Assembly (NCBI RefSeq): GCF_039729015.1
Contig: NZ_CP155792.1
Location: 2,194,001 to 2,258,000, forward strand
Direction of reading: 5' to 3'
Source of the DNA: Blastococcus sp. HT6-30
Lineage (GTDB): Bacteria; Actinomycetota; Actinomycetes; Mycobacteriales; Geodermatophilaceae
DNA: 64,000 nucleotides
Shown here: in pieces, positions 9,642 to 17,143 of the stretch
Numbering within the stretch: position 1 is the first letter of the stretch
Layout: the number at the start of each line of letters is the position of its first letter
Notes under the pieces: model-generated
The model's database searches: none
Told to the model about the DNA's origin: nothing
Seen by the model: only the letters and a program-made list of their open reading frames with translations
Program-made: the position numbers and the translations under genes

Positions 9642-10358
9642 GTGCACGAGCAGGCCCCGCCCGGAGTGGGCTCCCCGCCGGTCGTCCGCGCGACCCTGGA
9701 GCAGCTGGTCGACCGGGCAGCTGCCCTCGTACGACCGGGCGCCCGACGCATCCTCGGCATCACCGGCGCTCCCGGCGCGGGGAAGTCGACCCTCTGCGCC
9801 GCCCTGCTCGACGCCCTCGGCGAGCGGGCGGCCCTGGTGGGCATGGACGGCTTCCACTACGCCAACGCGGAACTGGCGCGCCTCGGGCGCGTGGACCGCA
9901 AGGGGGCACCGGACACCTTCGACGTCGACGGCTACGTCGCCCTGCTCCGCCGGTTGCGGACGCCGCCTCCCGTGGCGGTCTACGCACCGGTGTTCGACCG
10001 CGCCCTCGAGGAGCCGATCGGCAGCGCCGTCCCGGTCGCTCCGGACACCCCCCTCGTGCTCACCGAGGGGAACTACCTGCTCCTCGACGAGCACGGCTGG
10101 TCGGCGGTTCGCCCGTGCCTGGACGAGGTCTGGTACCTCGACGTCCCGCCGGGGGTGCGCGAGCGGCGCCTGGTCCGCCGGCGGCGGTCCTACGGTCACG
10201 AGCCCGAGGCGGCCGAAGCGTGGGTGCGCACCGTCGACGGCCGCAACGGCCGCACCGTCGAGACGTCGCGGTCGCGCGCCGACCTCGTCGTCCACCGCGA
10301 CGTCCCGGAGCCACCCGGGGACCCATCCACGAGGAGGACCCATGACGACGACCGGTGA
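9642..10358 (+). CDS. P-loop nucleoside/sugar kinase (uridine kinase/phosphoribulokinase-like)
   Basis: 238 aa. Walker A is ITGAPGAGKSTLCAALL (GAPGAGKST at about 43-51). VGMDGFHYANAEL (about 67-79) is the substrate-site aspartate block of this superfamily, LTEGNYLLLDE (about 138-148) the Walker B-like strand, and RRRRSYGHEPEAAEAWV the lid. The annotation usually given is 'nucleoside/nucleotide kinase family'; the true substrate varies and includes sugars. GTG 9642 has GAGAGGA upstream. The gene overlaps the next one by 17 bases, so kinase and isomerase are translationally linked. That pairing suggests a sugar substrate such as fructose, which is inference. Confidence 0.8.
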   Translation: MHEQAPPGVGSPPVVRATLEQLVDRAAALVRPGARRILGITGAPGAGKSTLCAALLDALGERAALVGMDGFHYANAELARLGRVDRKGAPDTFDVDGYVALLRRLRTPPPVAVYAPVFDRALEEPIGSAVPVAPDTPLVLTEGNYLLLDEHGWSAVRPCLDEVWYLDVPPGVRERRLVRRRRSYGHEPEAAEAWVRTVDGRNGRTVETSRSRADLVVHRDVPEPPGDPSTRRTHDDDR

Positions 10359-11589
10359 CTCCCTGCGATCGGGTTCCTGGATGTCGCTGCCGAGTCACCG
10401 CGCCTGGCTCGACGGCGAGGGCGAACGGCTGCTCGCCTTCGCCGAGGCCACCGGTGGCGCGACGACCGGCTTCGCGTGGCTCGACGACGACGGCCGTCCC
10501 GACACCGAGCAGGTCCCGCAGCTGTGGATCACCGCGCGGATGACGCACGTCTTCGCGCTGGCCCACCTGCGCGGGCGGCCCGGCGCCGGGCTGCTGGTCG
10601 ACACCGGGCTGGCCGCCCTGACCGGATCCTTCCGGGACGCCGAGCACGGCGGCTGGTTCTCCTCGCTGACAGCCGACGGCGCGCCCGCAGCCACGGACAA
10701 GTCCGCCTACGACCACGCCTTCGTCGTGCTGGCCGCGGCCAGCGCCACCGCGGCCGGGCGGCCGGGCGCCGCGGACCTGCTGCGGGAAGCGCTCGCGGTG
10801 GTGGAGCAGCATTTCTGGCGGGACGACGAGGGCCGCTCGGTCGAGAGCTGGAACCGCACGTGGACCGAGCTGGAGGCCTACCGCGGCGCCAACAGCAACA
10901 TGCACACGGTGGAGGCATTCCTCACCGTCGCGGCCGTGACCGGCGACGACCGCTGGCTCACCCGCGCCACCACCATCGCGGAGCGGCTGGTGCACACCGC
11001 GGCCCGGGAGAACGGCTGGCGGCTGCCCGAGCACTTCGACACCGACTGGCGGCCGCTGCCGGAATACAACGCCGACCGGAAGAACGACAAGTTCCGCCCC
11101 TACGGCTCCACCCCCGGCCACTGGCTGGAGTGGTCACGGCTGCTGCTCCACCTGGAGGCCGCGCTGGGTGCCGACGCCCCCGACTGGCTGCTGCCCGACG
11201 CCCGCAGCCTGTTCGACGCCGCCGTCGAGGTCGGCTGGGCGCCCGACGGGGAGTCCGGCTTCGTCTACACGCTGGACTGGGCGGACCGGCCGGTCGTCGC
11301 CTCCCGGCTGCACTGGGTGCTGACCGAGGCCATCGGCGCGGCGGCCGCGCTCGTCCAGCGCACCGGCGACCCGGGCTACGAGCGCTGGTACCGCACGTTC
11401 TGGGACGAGGCCGCCACCCGTTTCATCGACCGGGAACGCGGGAGCTGGGTGCACGAGCTGCCCGTGGGCGGCGCCGAGGCCGTCTGGACGGGCAAGCCCG
11501 ACGTCTACCACGCCTACCAGGCGACGCTGCTCCCCCAGCTCCCGCTGGCACCGGTGCTGGCTGCCGGGCTACGGCATCGGCCGGCCTGA
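10342..11589 (+). CDS. AGE-family aldose-ketose isomerase (mannose isomerase/YihS-like)
   Basis: 415 aa, the usual length for an (alpha/alpha)6-barrel of the N-acylglucosamine 2-epimerase superfamily. Blocks shared with YihS and bacterial mannose isomerases are WITARMTHVFAL (about 55-66), YGSTPGHWLEWSRLLLHLEA (about 254-273, catalytic His), LDWADRPVVASRLHWVLTEA (about 312-331) and WTGKPDVYHAYQAT (about 382-395, second catalytic His). It likely interconverts D-mannose and D-fructose or a related pair. ATG 10342 has GAGGAGG four bases upstream. With the kinase it forms a two-gene sugar cassette with no transporter nearby. N-acylglucosamine epimerase is less likely given the YihS-like motifs. 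Confidence 0.85.
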   Translation: MTTTGDSLRSGSWMSLPSHRAWLDGEGERLLAFAEATGGATTGFAWLDDDGRPDTEQVPQLWITARMTHVFALAHLRGRPGAGLLVDTGLAALTGSFRDAEHGGWFSSLTADGAPAATDKSAYDHAFVVLAAASATAAGRPGAADLLREALAVVEQHFWRDDEGRSVESWNRTWTELEAYRGANSNMHTVEAFLTVAAVTGDDRWLTRATTIAERLVHTAARENGWRLPEHFDTDWRPLPEYNADRKNDKFRPYGSTPGHWLEWSRLLLHLEAALGADAPDWLLPDARSLFDAAVEVGWAPDGESGFVYTLDWADRPVVASRLHWVLTEAIGAAAALVQRTGDPGYERWYRTFWDEAATRFIDRERGSWVHELPVGGAEAVWTGKPDVYHAYQATLLPQLPLAPVLAAGLRHRPA

Positions 11590-11979
11590 GCGGCCCGGGG
11601 CTCAGCCAGCGACGCGTCCACGGCCGAGACCGAGCAACTCGCGTTCGCCGACCACCTGGTCCGCACCGGTGAGCTCCTGGGCCGCTGACCGTTCGTGAGG
11701 CGGTCGGCCGGGCCGGCCGACGGGTCGTCCGGCGTGCCAGCACGGACGGCATCGTCGCGACCGGACGCCGGTGAAGTCGGCCCCGGTGGCCACCGTGTTG
11801 GACCACCGGAACCTCGTCGGCGCGGCAGATGCATCAATGCGGTGGCGACGTGACGCCGTCATGCGGCGCCGCCGAGCATCCAGGGCGCCTGCCGGGAGGG
11901 GGCGACCTGGTGACCCCTGCGCCCCGCGATCCCGACAGCCACGAGGGATTCCGGTCGGACGACGAGCACACCCCGGCTG
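11590..11979. other. Gene-free stretch with only short decayed coding
   Basis: No intact gene. 11605-11689 (+) reads like the tail of a protein (...EQLAFADHLVRTGELLGR, then TGA) with no beginning. The rest, up to the PP2C remnant, shows no convincing coding, repeat or structure. Confidence 0.4.
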
Positions 11980-12210
11980 ATGGAAGCCCTCCCGGCGGCG
12001 CTGGGGCGCGCTCGACCGGCGCTGTCCTCTACACCGACGGCCTCGTCGGAGGCCGCGGAAGGGATCTGGACGACGGCATGGGCGGGCTGACGTCGACCGT
12101 CGCCGACCTCGCCTGCCGGGATCACGAGCAGCTGTGCGACGCCCTGCTCGACCTCGTGGACGGACGGACCGAGGACGACGCCGCGCTCCTCGCCTTCCGA
12201 GTCGGGGGAA
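11980..12210 (+). pseudogene. C-terminal remnant of a PP2C/SpoIIE-type serine phosphatase
   Basis: About 75 codons in one frame carry GAVLYTDGLVGGRGRDLDDG and CDALLDLVDGRTEDDAALLA. These correspond to the 'LLLYTDGLVE' strand and the 'DDxALL' metal-binding end of RsbU/SpoIIE-like phosphatases. The N-terminal two thirds of the catalytic domain are absent, and upstream codons in this frame are low-complexity. Phosphatases of this kind dephosphorylate STAS antagonists in sigma-factor partner switching. The remnant runs in the same direction as the zinc-ribbon gene that follows at 12265. Confidence 0.6.
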
Positions 12211-12252
12211 CGTCGTGCGCGCCGACCGCGGGCGGTCGCGGGGTCGGCTGCC

Positions 12253-12258
12253 TACGCT
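12253..12258 (+). promoter_or_regulatory. -10 element for leaderless zinc-ribbon gene
   Basis: TACGCT (TANNNT) ends six bases before GTG 12265, with no ribosome site between. A leaderless transcript is likely. Confidence 0.45.
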
Positions 12259-12264
12259 GACGCC

Positions 12265-12468
12265 GTGTTCTTCCTCTTCGGCTTCGGCAGCAAGCAGCGC
12301 GACATGGGCCCCGGGGAGGTCCGCACCTGCCCGCGCTGCGGCAACACCTCCCAGTGGGCGCGGGTACGGCGGTTCCGGCAGTTCACCGTGTTCTTCGTGC
12401 CGCTGGCCCGGTGGGGGCGACGGCAGCTCGAGGTCTGCGGCATCTGCGGCACCGCCGTCGAGGTCTGA
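12265..12468 (+). CDS. Small zinc-ribbon protein
   Basis: 67 aa. Two CxxC knuckles, TCPRCGNTSQW (about 21-31) and VCGICGTAVEV (at the end), flank a hydrophobic basic strand (FRQFTVFFVPLARWGRRQ), the layout of the zinc-ribbon-15-type proteins. FFLFGFG opens the protein. It probably binds one Zn2+; a role in nucleic-acid or membrane association cannot be told apart. GTG 12265 is leaderless-looking. The gene converges with the SDR gene 24 bp away. Confidence 0.8.
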   Translation: MFFLFGFGSKQRDMGPGEVRTCPRCGNTSQWARVRRFRQFTVFFVPLARWGRRQLEVCGICGTAVEV

Positions 12469-12492
12469 GCCCTCCTGCTCGCGTGGCCGCGG

Positions 12493-13569
12493 TCACCGGA
12501 ACGGCGGGATGACCCCATCCGCGGCCAGCCGGTCGAAGAGCTCCAGGAAGCGGTGCTCGGTATCGAGGCAGTCGGCGAAGCCGGCCTGACGGAGCTTGAT
12601 CGTCGAACTGACGTTGTCGAAGCCGGAGGTGAAGATGAACTCCCCGAACTCCCAGCGCACCAGGTCCTCGTAGGGCGTGCTCACCAGGCCGTGCCGGGCG
12701 ACCAGCCGCTCCCACACGTCCCGCCGGTCGGCCATCGCCTCGGCCAGCGGGACCGGCTGCGGCTCGGCGTGCTCCATCCCGAGGTGCCGGGCGAAGGCCG
12801 GGAACAGGTGCCGCCAGCGGATCTGGTCACCGTTGGTGACGTTGTAGATCTCGCCGTCCGCGCGCGGCTCGCTCCCGGCCCAGACCGTGGCCCGGGCCAG
12901 CAGTTCGGCGTCGGTGACCTGGTAGAGGGCGTCGTACGCGGCCAGGCTCCCGGGGAACCGCAGCGGCTGGCCGAGCTCCTTGGCGATCGCGGCGTAGACG
13001 GCGATGACCATGAGCAGGTTCATCGGGTTGCCCACCGCATAGCCGATGACGCCCTCAGGGCGGAAGACCGTGAGCCGGAAGCCGCGCTCGGCCGCGACCT
13101 CGCGCAGCAGGTCCTCCTGGTCGTAGTAGAAGTTCGGTTGGATGATCCTCGGGTCGGTCTCCTTGGCGGGGGTGTTGAAGAACCCCATGTGCGCTCCGTA
13201 CGCCTTGCCGCCCTGGTACAGCGTGACGTGCTCCAGGGGCGCGCCCGCCGCCGCCAGCCCGTCCAGGGTGTTGCGCAGCAGCGCGACATTGGCCTCGGAC
13301 GCCTCCCGCGCGGTGGCGCGTTCGGTGTAGGCGGCGAAGACGAGGTGCGTCACGTCCCCGAGGGACGCCAGGCCGGCACGCGCGGCATCCGGATCGCCGA
13401 GGTCGACCGGGAGGTGGTCCCACTGGGTGGTCCGCGGCCGACGGCGGCTCACCCCCCGCACGCGCCAGCCCGGCCGCCTCGCGTACTCCGCGGCCGCATG
13501 CGCCCCGATGACGCCTCCGGCCCCCGTGACCAGGACGCTGCCGTGCGCGTCCGCCGTCGCCTCGCTCAT
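12493..13569 (-). CDS. SDR oxidoreductase, PRISE-like (progesterone 5-beta-reductase/iridoid synthase type)
   Basis: 358 aa. The Rossmann loop VLVTGAGGVIGAH lies at about residues 13-25, followed by RGVSRRRP for the NADPH phosphate. LYQGGKAYGAHMG (about 127-139) takes the place of the classical YxxxK region. QPNFYYDQEDLL (about 147-158) is the hallmark of the PRISE family, whose enone reductases act on alpha,beta-unsaturated carbonyls. YNVTNGDQIRWRHLFPAFA lies in the C-terminal half. It is often annotated simply as a sugar epimerase. ATG 13567-13569 lacks a strong ribosome site. It stands alone, convergent with the zinc-ribbon gene. The physiological substrate is unknown. Confidence 0.8.
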   Translation of the reverse strand: MSEATADAHGSVLVTGAGGVIGAHAAAEYARRPGWRVRGVSRRRPRTTQWDHLPVDLGDPDAARAGLASLGDVTHLVFAAYTERATAREASEANVALLRNTLDGLAAAGAPLEHVTLYQGGKAYGAHMGFFNTPAKETDPRIIQPNFYYDQEDLLREVAAERGFRLTVFRPEGVIGYAVGNPMNLLMVIAVYAAIAKELGQPLRFPGSLAAYDALYQVTDAELLARATVWAGSEPRADGEIYNVTNGDQIRWRHLFPAFARHLGMEHAEPQPVPLAEAMADRRDVWERLVARHGLVSTPYEDLVRWEFGEFIFTSGFDNVSSTIKLRQAGFADCLDTEHRFLELFDRLAADGVIPPFR

Positions 13570-13759
13570 AGTGTCCAGGTCCGTTCCGCTCGGTCGTCGT
13601 CCCACGGCGCCGGTCCCGGTCCGCCGCGGAGCCCTGTCCGCATCCATGCCACCCGGAGCCGCCGCTAACCCTGGCGGCCGGTACTGCGACCACGGTCCCG
13701 GTCCCGGGCTCTCGGTCCGCCCGCTCCCGACCAGCCCCGGCTGCACCTGCGAGCGAGCC

Positions 13760-13890
13760 GTGCGGATGACCCGCTTCGGCGGTCCGGACGTCCTCGACGT
13801 CGTCGACATCCCCGAGCCGGAGTCCGGTCCGGGGCAGTAGCTCTACGACGTCTCCGCCGCCGGCGGCGACGGGGCCGACACGCACCATCC
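13760..13890 (+). pseudogene. Broken partial duplicate of the quinone oxidoreductase gene
   Basis: From GTG 13760 the frame reads MTRFGGPDVLDVVDIPEP, nearly the start of the intact protein at 14117 (ITRFGGPEVMDVVDLPDP). It continues to an in-frame TAG at 13838-13840 where the intact gene has CAG, then LYDVSAAG in the same frame and decay after that. Only about 40 codons remain of 323. This is a truncated tandem copy, 357 bp upstream of the live gene. The surrounding stretch 13570-14103 contains nothing else but a small broken gene on the other strand. Confidence 0.7.
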
Positions 13891-13942
13891 TGGGCCGCCC
13901 ACGTGGATTCTCGCGCTGCGACCGGGAGGCCGCCGGTCCACC

Positions 13943-14049
13943 TCAAGCGCGCCCGCCCGGGCCCGCCACGCGGTAGGCGAAGGCTGCCTGCAGCGCGCAG
14001 ACGAACCCATGCCGACGAAGAGCACGGAGAGCACCACGCCTCGCTGCAT
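13943..14049 (-). pseudogene. Possible small one-helix membrane protein with a 1-base deletion
   Basis: From ATG 14047-14049 the minus strand reads MQRGVVLSVLFVGMG. After a shift of one base at the ggt/ggg run it continues FVCALQAAFAYRVAGPGG and stops at TGA 13943-13945. Joined, this would be a 35-residue hydrophobic peptide with a single membrane helix. The interval is 107 bp, one short of a whole number of codons. It could also be chance; no homologue is known to me. Confidence 0.3.
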
Positions 14050-14103
14050 GCGCACCGTTCAGTTCCGGACGCTGTGTCAGGGTGGGCGCGCGGAGCCAGG
14101 CCC

Positions 14104-14109
14104 TAGCCT
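14104..14109 (+). promoter_or_regulatory. -10 element for leaderless quinone oxidoreductase gene
   Basis: TAGCCT ends seven bases before ATG 14117 with no ribosome site in between, which decides the start against longer readings. Confidence 0.5.
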
Positions 14110-14116
14110 CACGTGC

Positions 14117-15088
14117 ATGCGAGCTGTGCAGATCACCCGCTTCGGCGGCCCGGAGGTCATGGACGTCGTCGACCTTCCCGACCCCACTCCCGGGCCGGGT
14201 CAGCAGCTCTACGAGGTGAGCTCCGCGGGCGTGAACTTCGCCGACACCCACCAGATCGAGAACAGCTACCTCGCCGAGCAGCGGCTGCCGCTCGTTCCGG
14301 GGGCGGAGTTCGTCGGCACCCCGGTCGGGGGCGGGCAGCGCGTCGTCGGCCTCCTCGACGGCGGCGGTTACGCCGAGAAGGTGGTGGCGAACGACGTCCT
14401 CACCTGGCCGGTGCCCGCCGGCGTCAGCGACGAGCAGGCGCTGGCCGTCGTCCTCCAGGGTTCCACCGCGTGGCACCTGCTGCGCACCAGCGCCCACCTG
14501 GCCGAGGGCGAGTCCGTCGTCGTCATCGCCGGTGCCGGCGGCGTCGGCTCGCTGGCAGTGCAGCTCGCCCGCCGCTGGGGCGCCGGCCGGGTCATCGCCA
14601 CCGCCTCCAGCCCGGCGAAGCGGACGCTCGCCGAGGACCTCGGCGCACACGCCACCGTCGACCCCGCGCTCGCCGACGAGGACCCCAAGCAGTTCACCGC
14701 AGCGCTGCGCGAGGCCAACGGCGGCAAGCCGGTCGACATCGTGCTGGAGATGACCGGCGGCAACGTCTTCGCCGGTTCCCTGTCCGCCCTGGCGCCGTTC
14801 GGCCGGCTGGTCACCTACGGCATGGCCGCGCGGCAGCGGACCCACTCGGTACCCCCGGGCATGCTTCTGCAGAAGAGCCGGGCGGTCATCGGGTTCTGGC
14901 TGGCGCACTGCATGTTGCGGCCGCAGATGATGGACGCGGCCATGACGGACCTGCTGCAGCAGGTCGCCGACGGGCAGCTGCACCCGGTGATCGGTGGCCG
15001 CTACCCGTTGTCCGCCGTCGCCGAGGCACACGAGGACCTGCTGGCCCGCCGCACCACCGGCAAGCTCGTCCTCGACCCCTCCCGGTGA
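14117..15088 (+). CDS. Quinone oxidoreductase / zinc-type alcohol dehydrogenase-like protein (MDR family)
   Basis: 323 aa, the normal length for NADPH:quinone reductases of the medium-chain family. The N-terminal GroES-like domain contains SAGVNFADTHQIENSYL (about 35-51), the zeta-crystallin/QOR signature. The Rossmann loop is VVVIAGAGGVGSLAVQLARR (about 134-153). There is no GHE catalytic-zinc site or structural cysteine cluster, so it is a zinc-independent member. The likely reaction is NADPH-dependent reduction of quinones or enones. The ATG is placed by a leaderless -10 box. A truncated copy of its 5' end lies upstream at 13760. It converges with the VWA operon. Confidence 0.9.
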   Translation: MRAVQITRFGGPEVMDVVDLPDPTPGPGQQLYEVSSAGVNFADTHQIENSYLAEQRLPLVPGAEFVGTPVGGGQRVVGLLDGGGYAEKVVANDVLTWPVPAGVSDEQALAVVLQGSTAWHLLRTSAHLAEGESVVVIAGAGGVGSLAVQLARRWGAGRVIATASSPAKRTLAEDLGAHATVDPALADEDPKQFTAALREANGGKPVDIVLEMTGGNVFAGSLSALAPFGRLVTYGMAARQRTHSVPPGMLLQKSRAVIGFWLAHCMLRPQMMDAAMTDLLQQVADGQLHPVIGGRYPLSAVAEAHEDLLARRTTGKLVLDPSR

Positions 15089-15099
15089 CCCGCTGGAAC

Positions 15100-15145
15100 G
15101 GCCGCAGGGGACCCGCCGCGAGCGCAGCGAGTGGTGGGGGCGGCC
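15100..15145. terminator. Imperfect hairpin between convergent genes
   Basis: Outer stem GGCCGC (15100-15105) pairs with GCGGCC (15140-15145), and an inner imperfect pairing of cccgcc with ggtggg lies inside. It sits between the ends of the quinone oxidoreductase (+) and VWA (-) genes. Confidence 0.35.
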
Positions 15146-15155
15146 GGGGTCCTTC

Positions 15156-16112
15156 TCAGATCAGGCGGTTGGTCCACAACAGGCTGAGGACGGCGCCGAC
15201 CAGCACCACCAGGACGCCGGCCCGCACGAACCACGGGCTGATGTCCTTGGGCTCGGTCGTGTAGCCGATCTGGCTGCCCAGGTCCGAGTAGACCTGCTCG
15301 AGCTCCGCCGCGCTGGCGGCCTCGCTGAAGCTGCCGCCGGTCTGGTCGGCGATCTCCTCGAGCGCCCCCCGGTCGACCGGCACCGGCACCCGCTCGCCGT
15401 CGATGTCGAGCGTTCCGTAGTCGGTGCCGAAGGCGATGGTGGAGACGGGCACCCCTGCGGCGCGGGCGGCGTCGACGGCTTGCGTGTTGTCCCGGCCGAC
15501 GGTGTTGGTGCCGTCGGAGAGCAGCACGATCCGCGCCGGAGGCGGCTCCTCGCCGGTGCTCTCCAGCGACGCCTGGAAGTTCTCGATCGCCGCCAGCGAG
15601 GTGAAGATCGCCTCCCCGATCGCCGTCGCCTCGGCGAGGTCGAGGTTCTCGATGGCCACCGCCACCTGCGCCCGGTCGGTGGTCGGGGGGACCACGGTCG
15701 TGGCGGTGCCGGCGAAGGTGACCAGACCGAGGTTGATCCGCTCGGGCAGCACGTCGACGAACTCGGTGGCCGCCCGCTGCATCGCCCGGAACCGCGTGGG
15801 CTCGACGTCCTCGGCCTCCATCGACAGCGAGACGTCCACGGCCATGACCACCGTGGCCTTCTCCCGCGGCACCCGCACCTCGGTGCTCGGCACGGCCAGC
15901 GAGACGACCAGCGTGGCGAGACCGAGCGCGACGACCCCGAAGGCGAGGTGCCGCTTCCAGCCCGGCCGCCTGGGCACCAGCGAGCCGAGCAGCGCCACGT
16001 TGGTGAACCGGGCGGCGTACGCCTTGCGCCGCAGCTGGAGCACCACGTAGACCGCGACGAGCAGGGCGACCACCAGCAGGGCCAGCAGCCACCACGGGGA
16101 CTGGAAGGTCAT
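15156..16112 (-). CDS. VWA-domain membrane protein (Rv1481-like)
   Basis: 318 aa. A membrane helix at about residues 7-25, a second at about 50-68 and a third at the C-terminus (WFVRAGVLVVLVGAVLSLLW) enclose a von Willebrand A domain. Its metal site is VMAVDVSLSMEAEDVEPTR (DxSxS at about 91-95), with LLSDGTNTVG further on. In MoxR operons such proteins work with the AAA ATPase and the DUF58 protein as a chaperone-like complex at the membrane. The ATG at 16110-16112 overlaps the DUF58 stop (ATGA). Same order as Rv1479-1481. The client protein is not known. Confidence 0.92.
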   Translation of the reverse strand: MTFQSPWWLLALLVVALLVAVYVVLQLRRKAYAARFTNVALLGSLVPRRPGWKRHLAFGVVALGLATLVVSLAVPSTEVRVPREKATVVMAVDVSLSMEAEDVEPTRFRAMQRAATEFVDVLPERINLGLVTFAGTATTVVPPTTDRAQVAVAIENLDLAEATAIGEAIFTSLAAIENFQASLESTGEEPPPARIVLLSDGTNTVGRDNTQAVDAARAAGVPVSTIAFGTDYGTLDIDGERVPVPVDRGALEEIADQTGGSFSEAASAAELEQVYSDLGSQIGYTTEPKDISPWFVRAGVLVVLVGAVLSLLWTNRLI

Positions 16113-17143
16113 CGGGAGGCCCCTCCGTTGCCGGCACGCCGGCGTTCGGCGACGAAGCGGACGACGTCCATGAGCCAGTCACGGTCGGTCCGCAGTTGCA
16201 GGTGGCCGGCGCCGGCCCGGCGCAGCGCTGCGGCCACCTGCTCGCGCTGGGCGGCGGCGCCCTCGGCGTAGCGAGCGCGGAACTCGGCGTCGCCGGTGGG
16301 CACCTCGAGGGTCTGGCCGGTCTCGGGGTCGACCACGGTGAGCAGGCCGACGTCGGGGAGCTCCAGCTCCCGGGGGTCGAGGACCTCGACGGCGAGCAGC
16401 TCGTACCGGGTACCCAGGCCACGCAGCGGCCGCTCCCAGTCGCTGTCGCCAAGGAAGTCGGAGATCACCACGACCAGCCCGCGGCGGCGCAGCGGGCGGC
16501 GCAGCGTCTCCAGCGCCGCCGCGAGATCCCCGCGCCGGCCGCTGGCGGCCCGCGGTGTGGCCACCACGGAGTGCAGCAGCCGCTCGGCGGCCAGCCGGCC
16601 GGGCATCGCCGGGTAGCGGTCGACCCGCTCCCCTGTGGTGACGACGGCGCCGAGGCGGTTGCCGCCGTGCACGGTGAGGTGGCCGACGGCGGCCAGGCCG
16701 GCGATCGCCAGGTCGCGCTTCTGGCAGTTGGCGGTGCCGAAGTCCAGGCTGGCCGACAGGTCGACGACCGCCCACGTCTCCAGTTCACGGTCGGCGATCG
16801 TCTCGCGGACGTGCGGCACCTGGGTGCGGGCGGTCACCGGCCAGTCCATCCGCCGGACGTCGTCGCCGGGGTGGTAGGTCCGGGAGTCGCCGGCCTCGCT
16901 GCCGGAGCCGGGCACCAGGCCGAGGTGGTCACCCTGCAGCAGTCCGTCGAGCCGCCGGCGCACGGTGAGCTCCAGCCGCCGGAGCAGGACGTCGGCGGGG
17001 CCGTCGGTGAACCGCGGTGGTGCACCGTCGTCCTCCGTCGCACCCCCGTCCGCGGCCGACCCGGGCGTCGCCGGGTGCAGCAGCAGGCCGGGGTGCTCGG
17101 GCGCGGCCGGGAGCGGTTCCTCCCGGCGACGGCGGCGGATCAC
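16109..17143 (-). CDS. DUF58 domain protein (Rv1480-like)
   Basis: 344 aa. The DUF58 core is seen in RTYHPGDDVRRMDWPVTART (about 90-109) and ETWAVVDLSASLDFG (about 121-135), the latter resembling a VWA metal motif. VVVISDFLGDSDWERPL lies near residue 225. It is the middle component of the moxR-DUF58-VWA operon. Start GTG 17141-17143 overlaps the moxR stop (GTGA), which decides it against a longer in-frame reading from 17287. The N-terminal 45 residues are charged and Pro-rich. Expected to interact with MoxR and the VWA protein. Confidence 0.9.
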   Translation of the reverse strand: MIRRRRREEPLPAAPEHPGLLLHPATPGSAADGGATEDDGAPPRFTDGPADVLLRRLELTVRRRLDGLLQGDHLGLVPGSGSEAGDSRTYHPGDDVRRMDWPVTARTQVPHVRETIADRELETWAVVDLSASLDFGTANCQKRDLAIAGLAAVGHLTVHGGNRLGAVVTTGERVDRYPAMPGRLAAERLLHSVVATPRAASGRRGDLAAALETLRRPLRRRGLVVVISDFLGDSDWERPLRGLGTRYELLAVEVLDPRELELPDVGLLTVVDPETGQTLEVPTGDAEFRARYAEGAAAQREQVAAALRRAGAGHLQLRTDRDWLMDVVRFVAERRRAGNGGASR

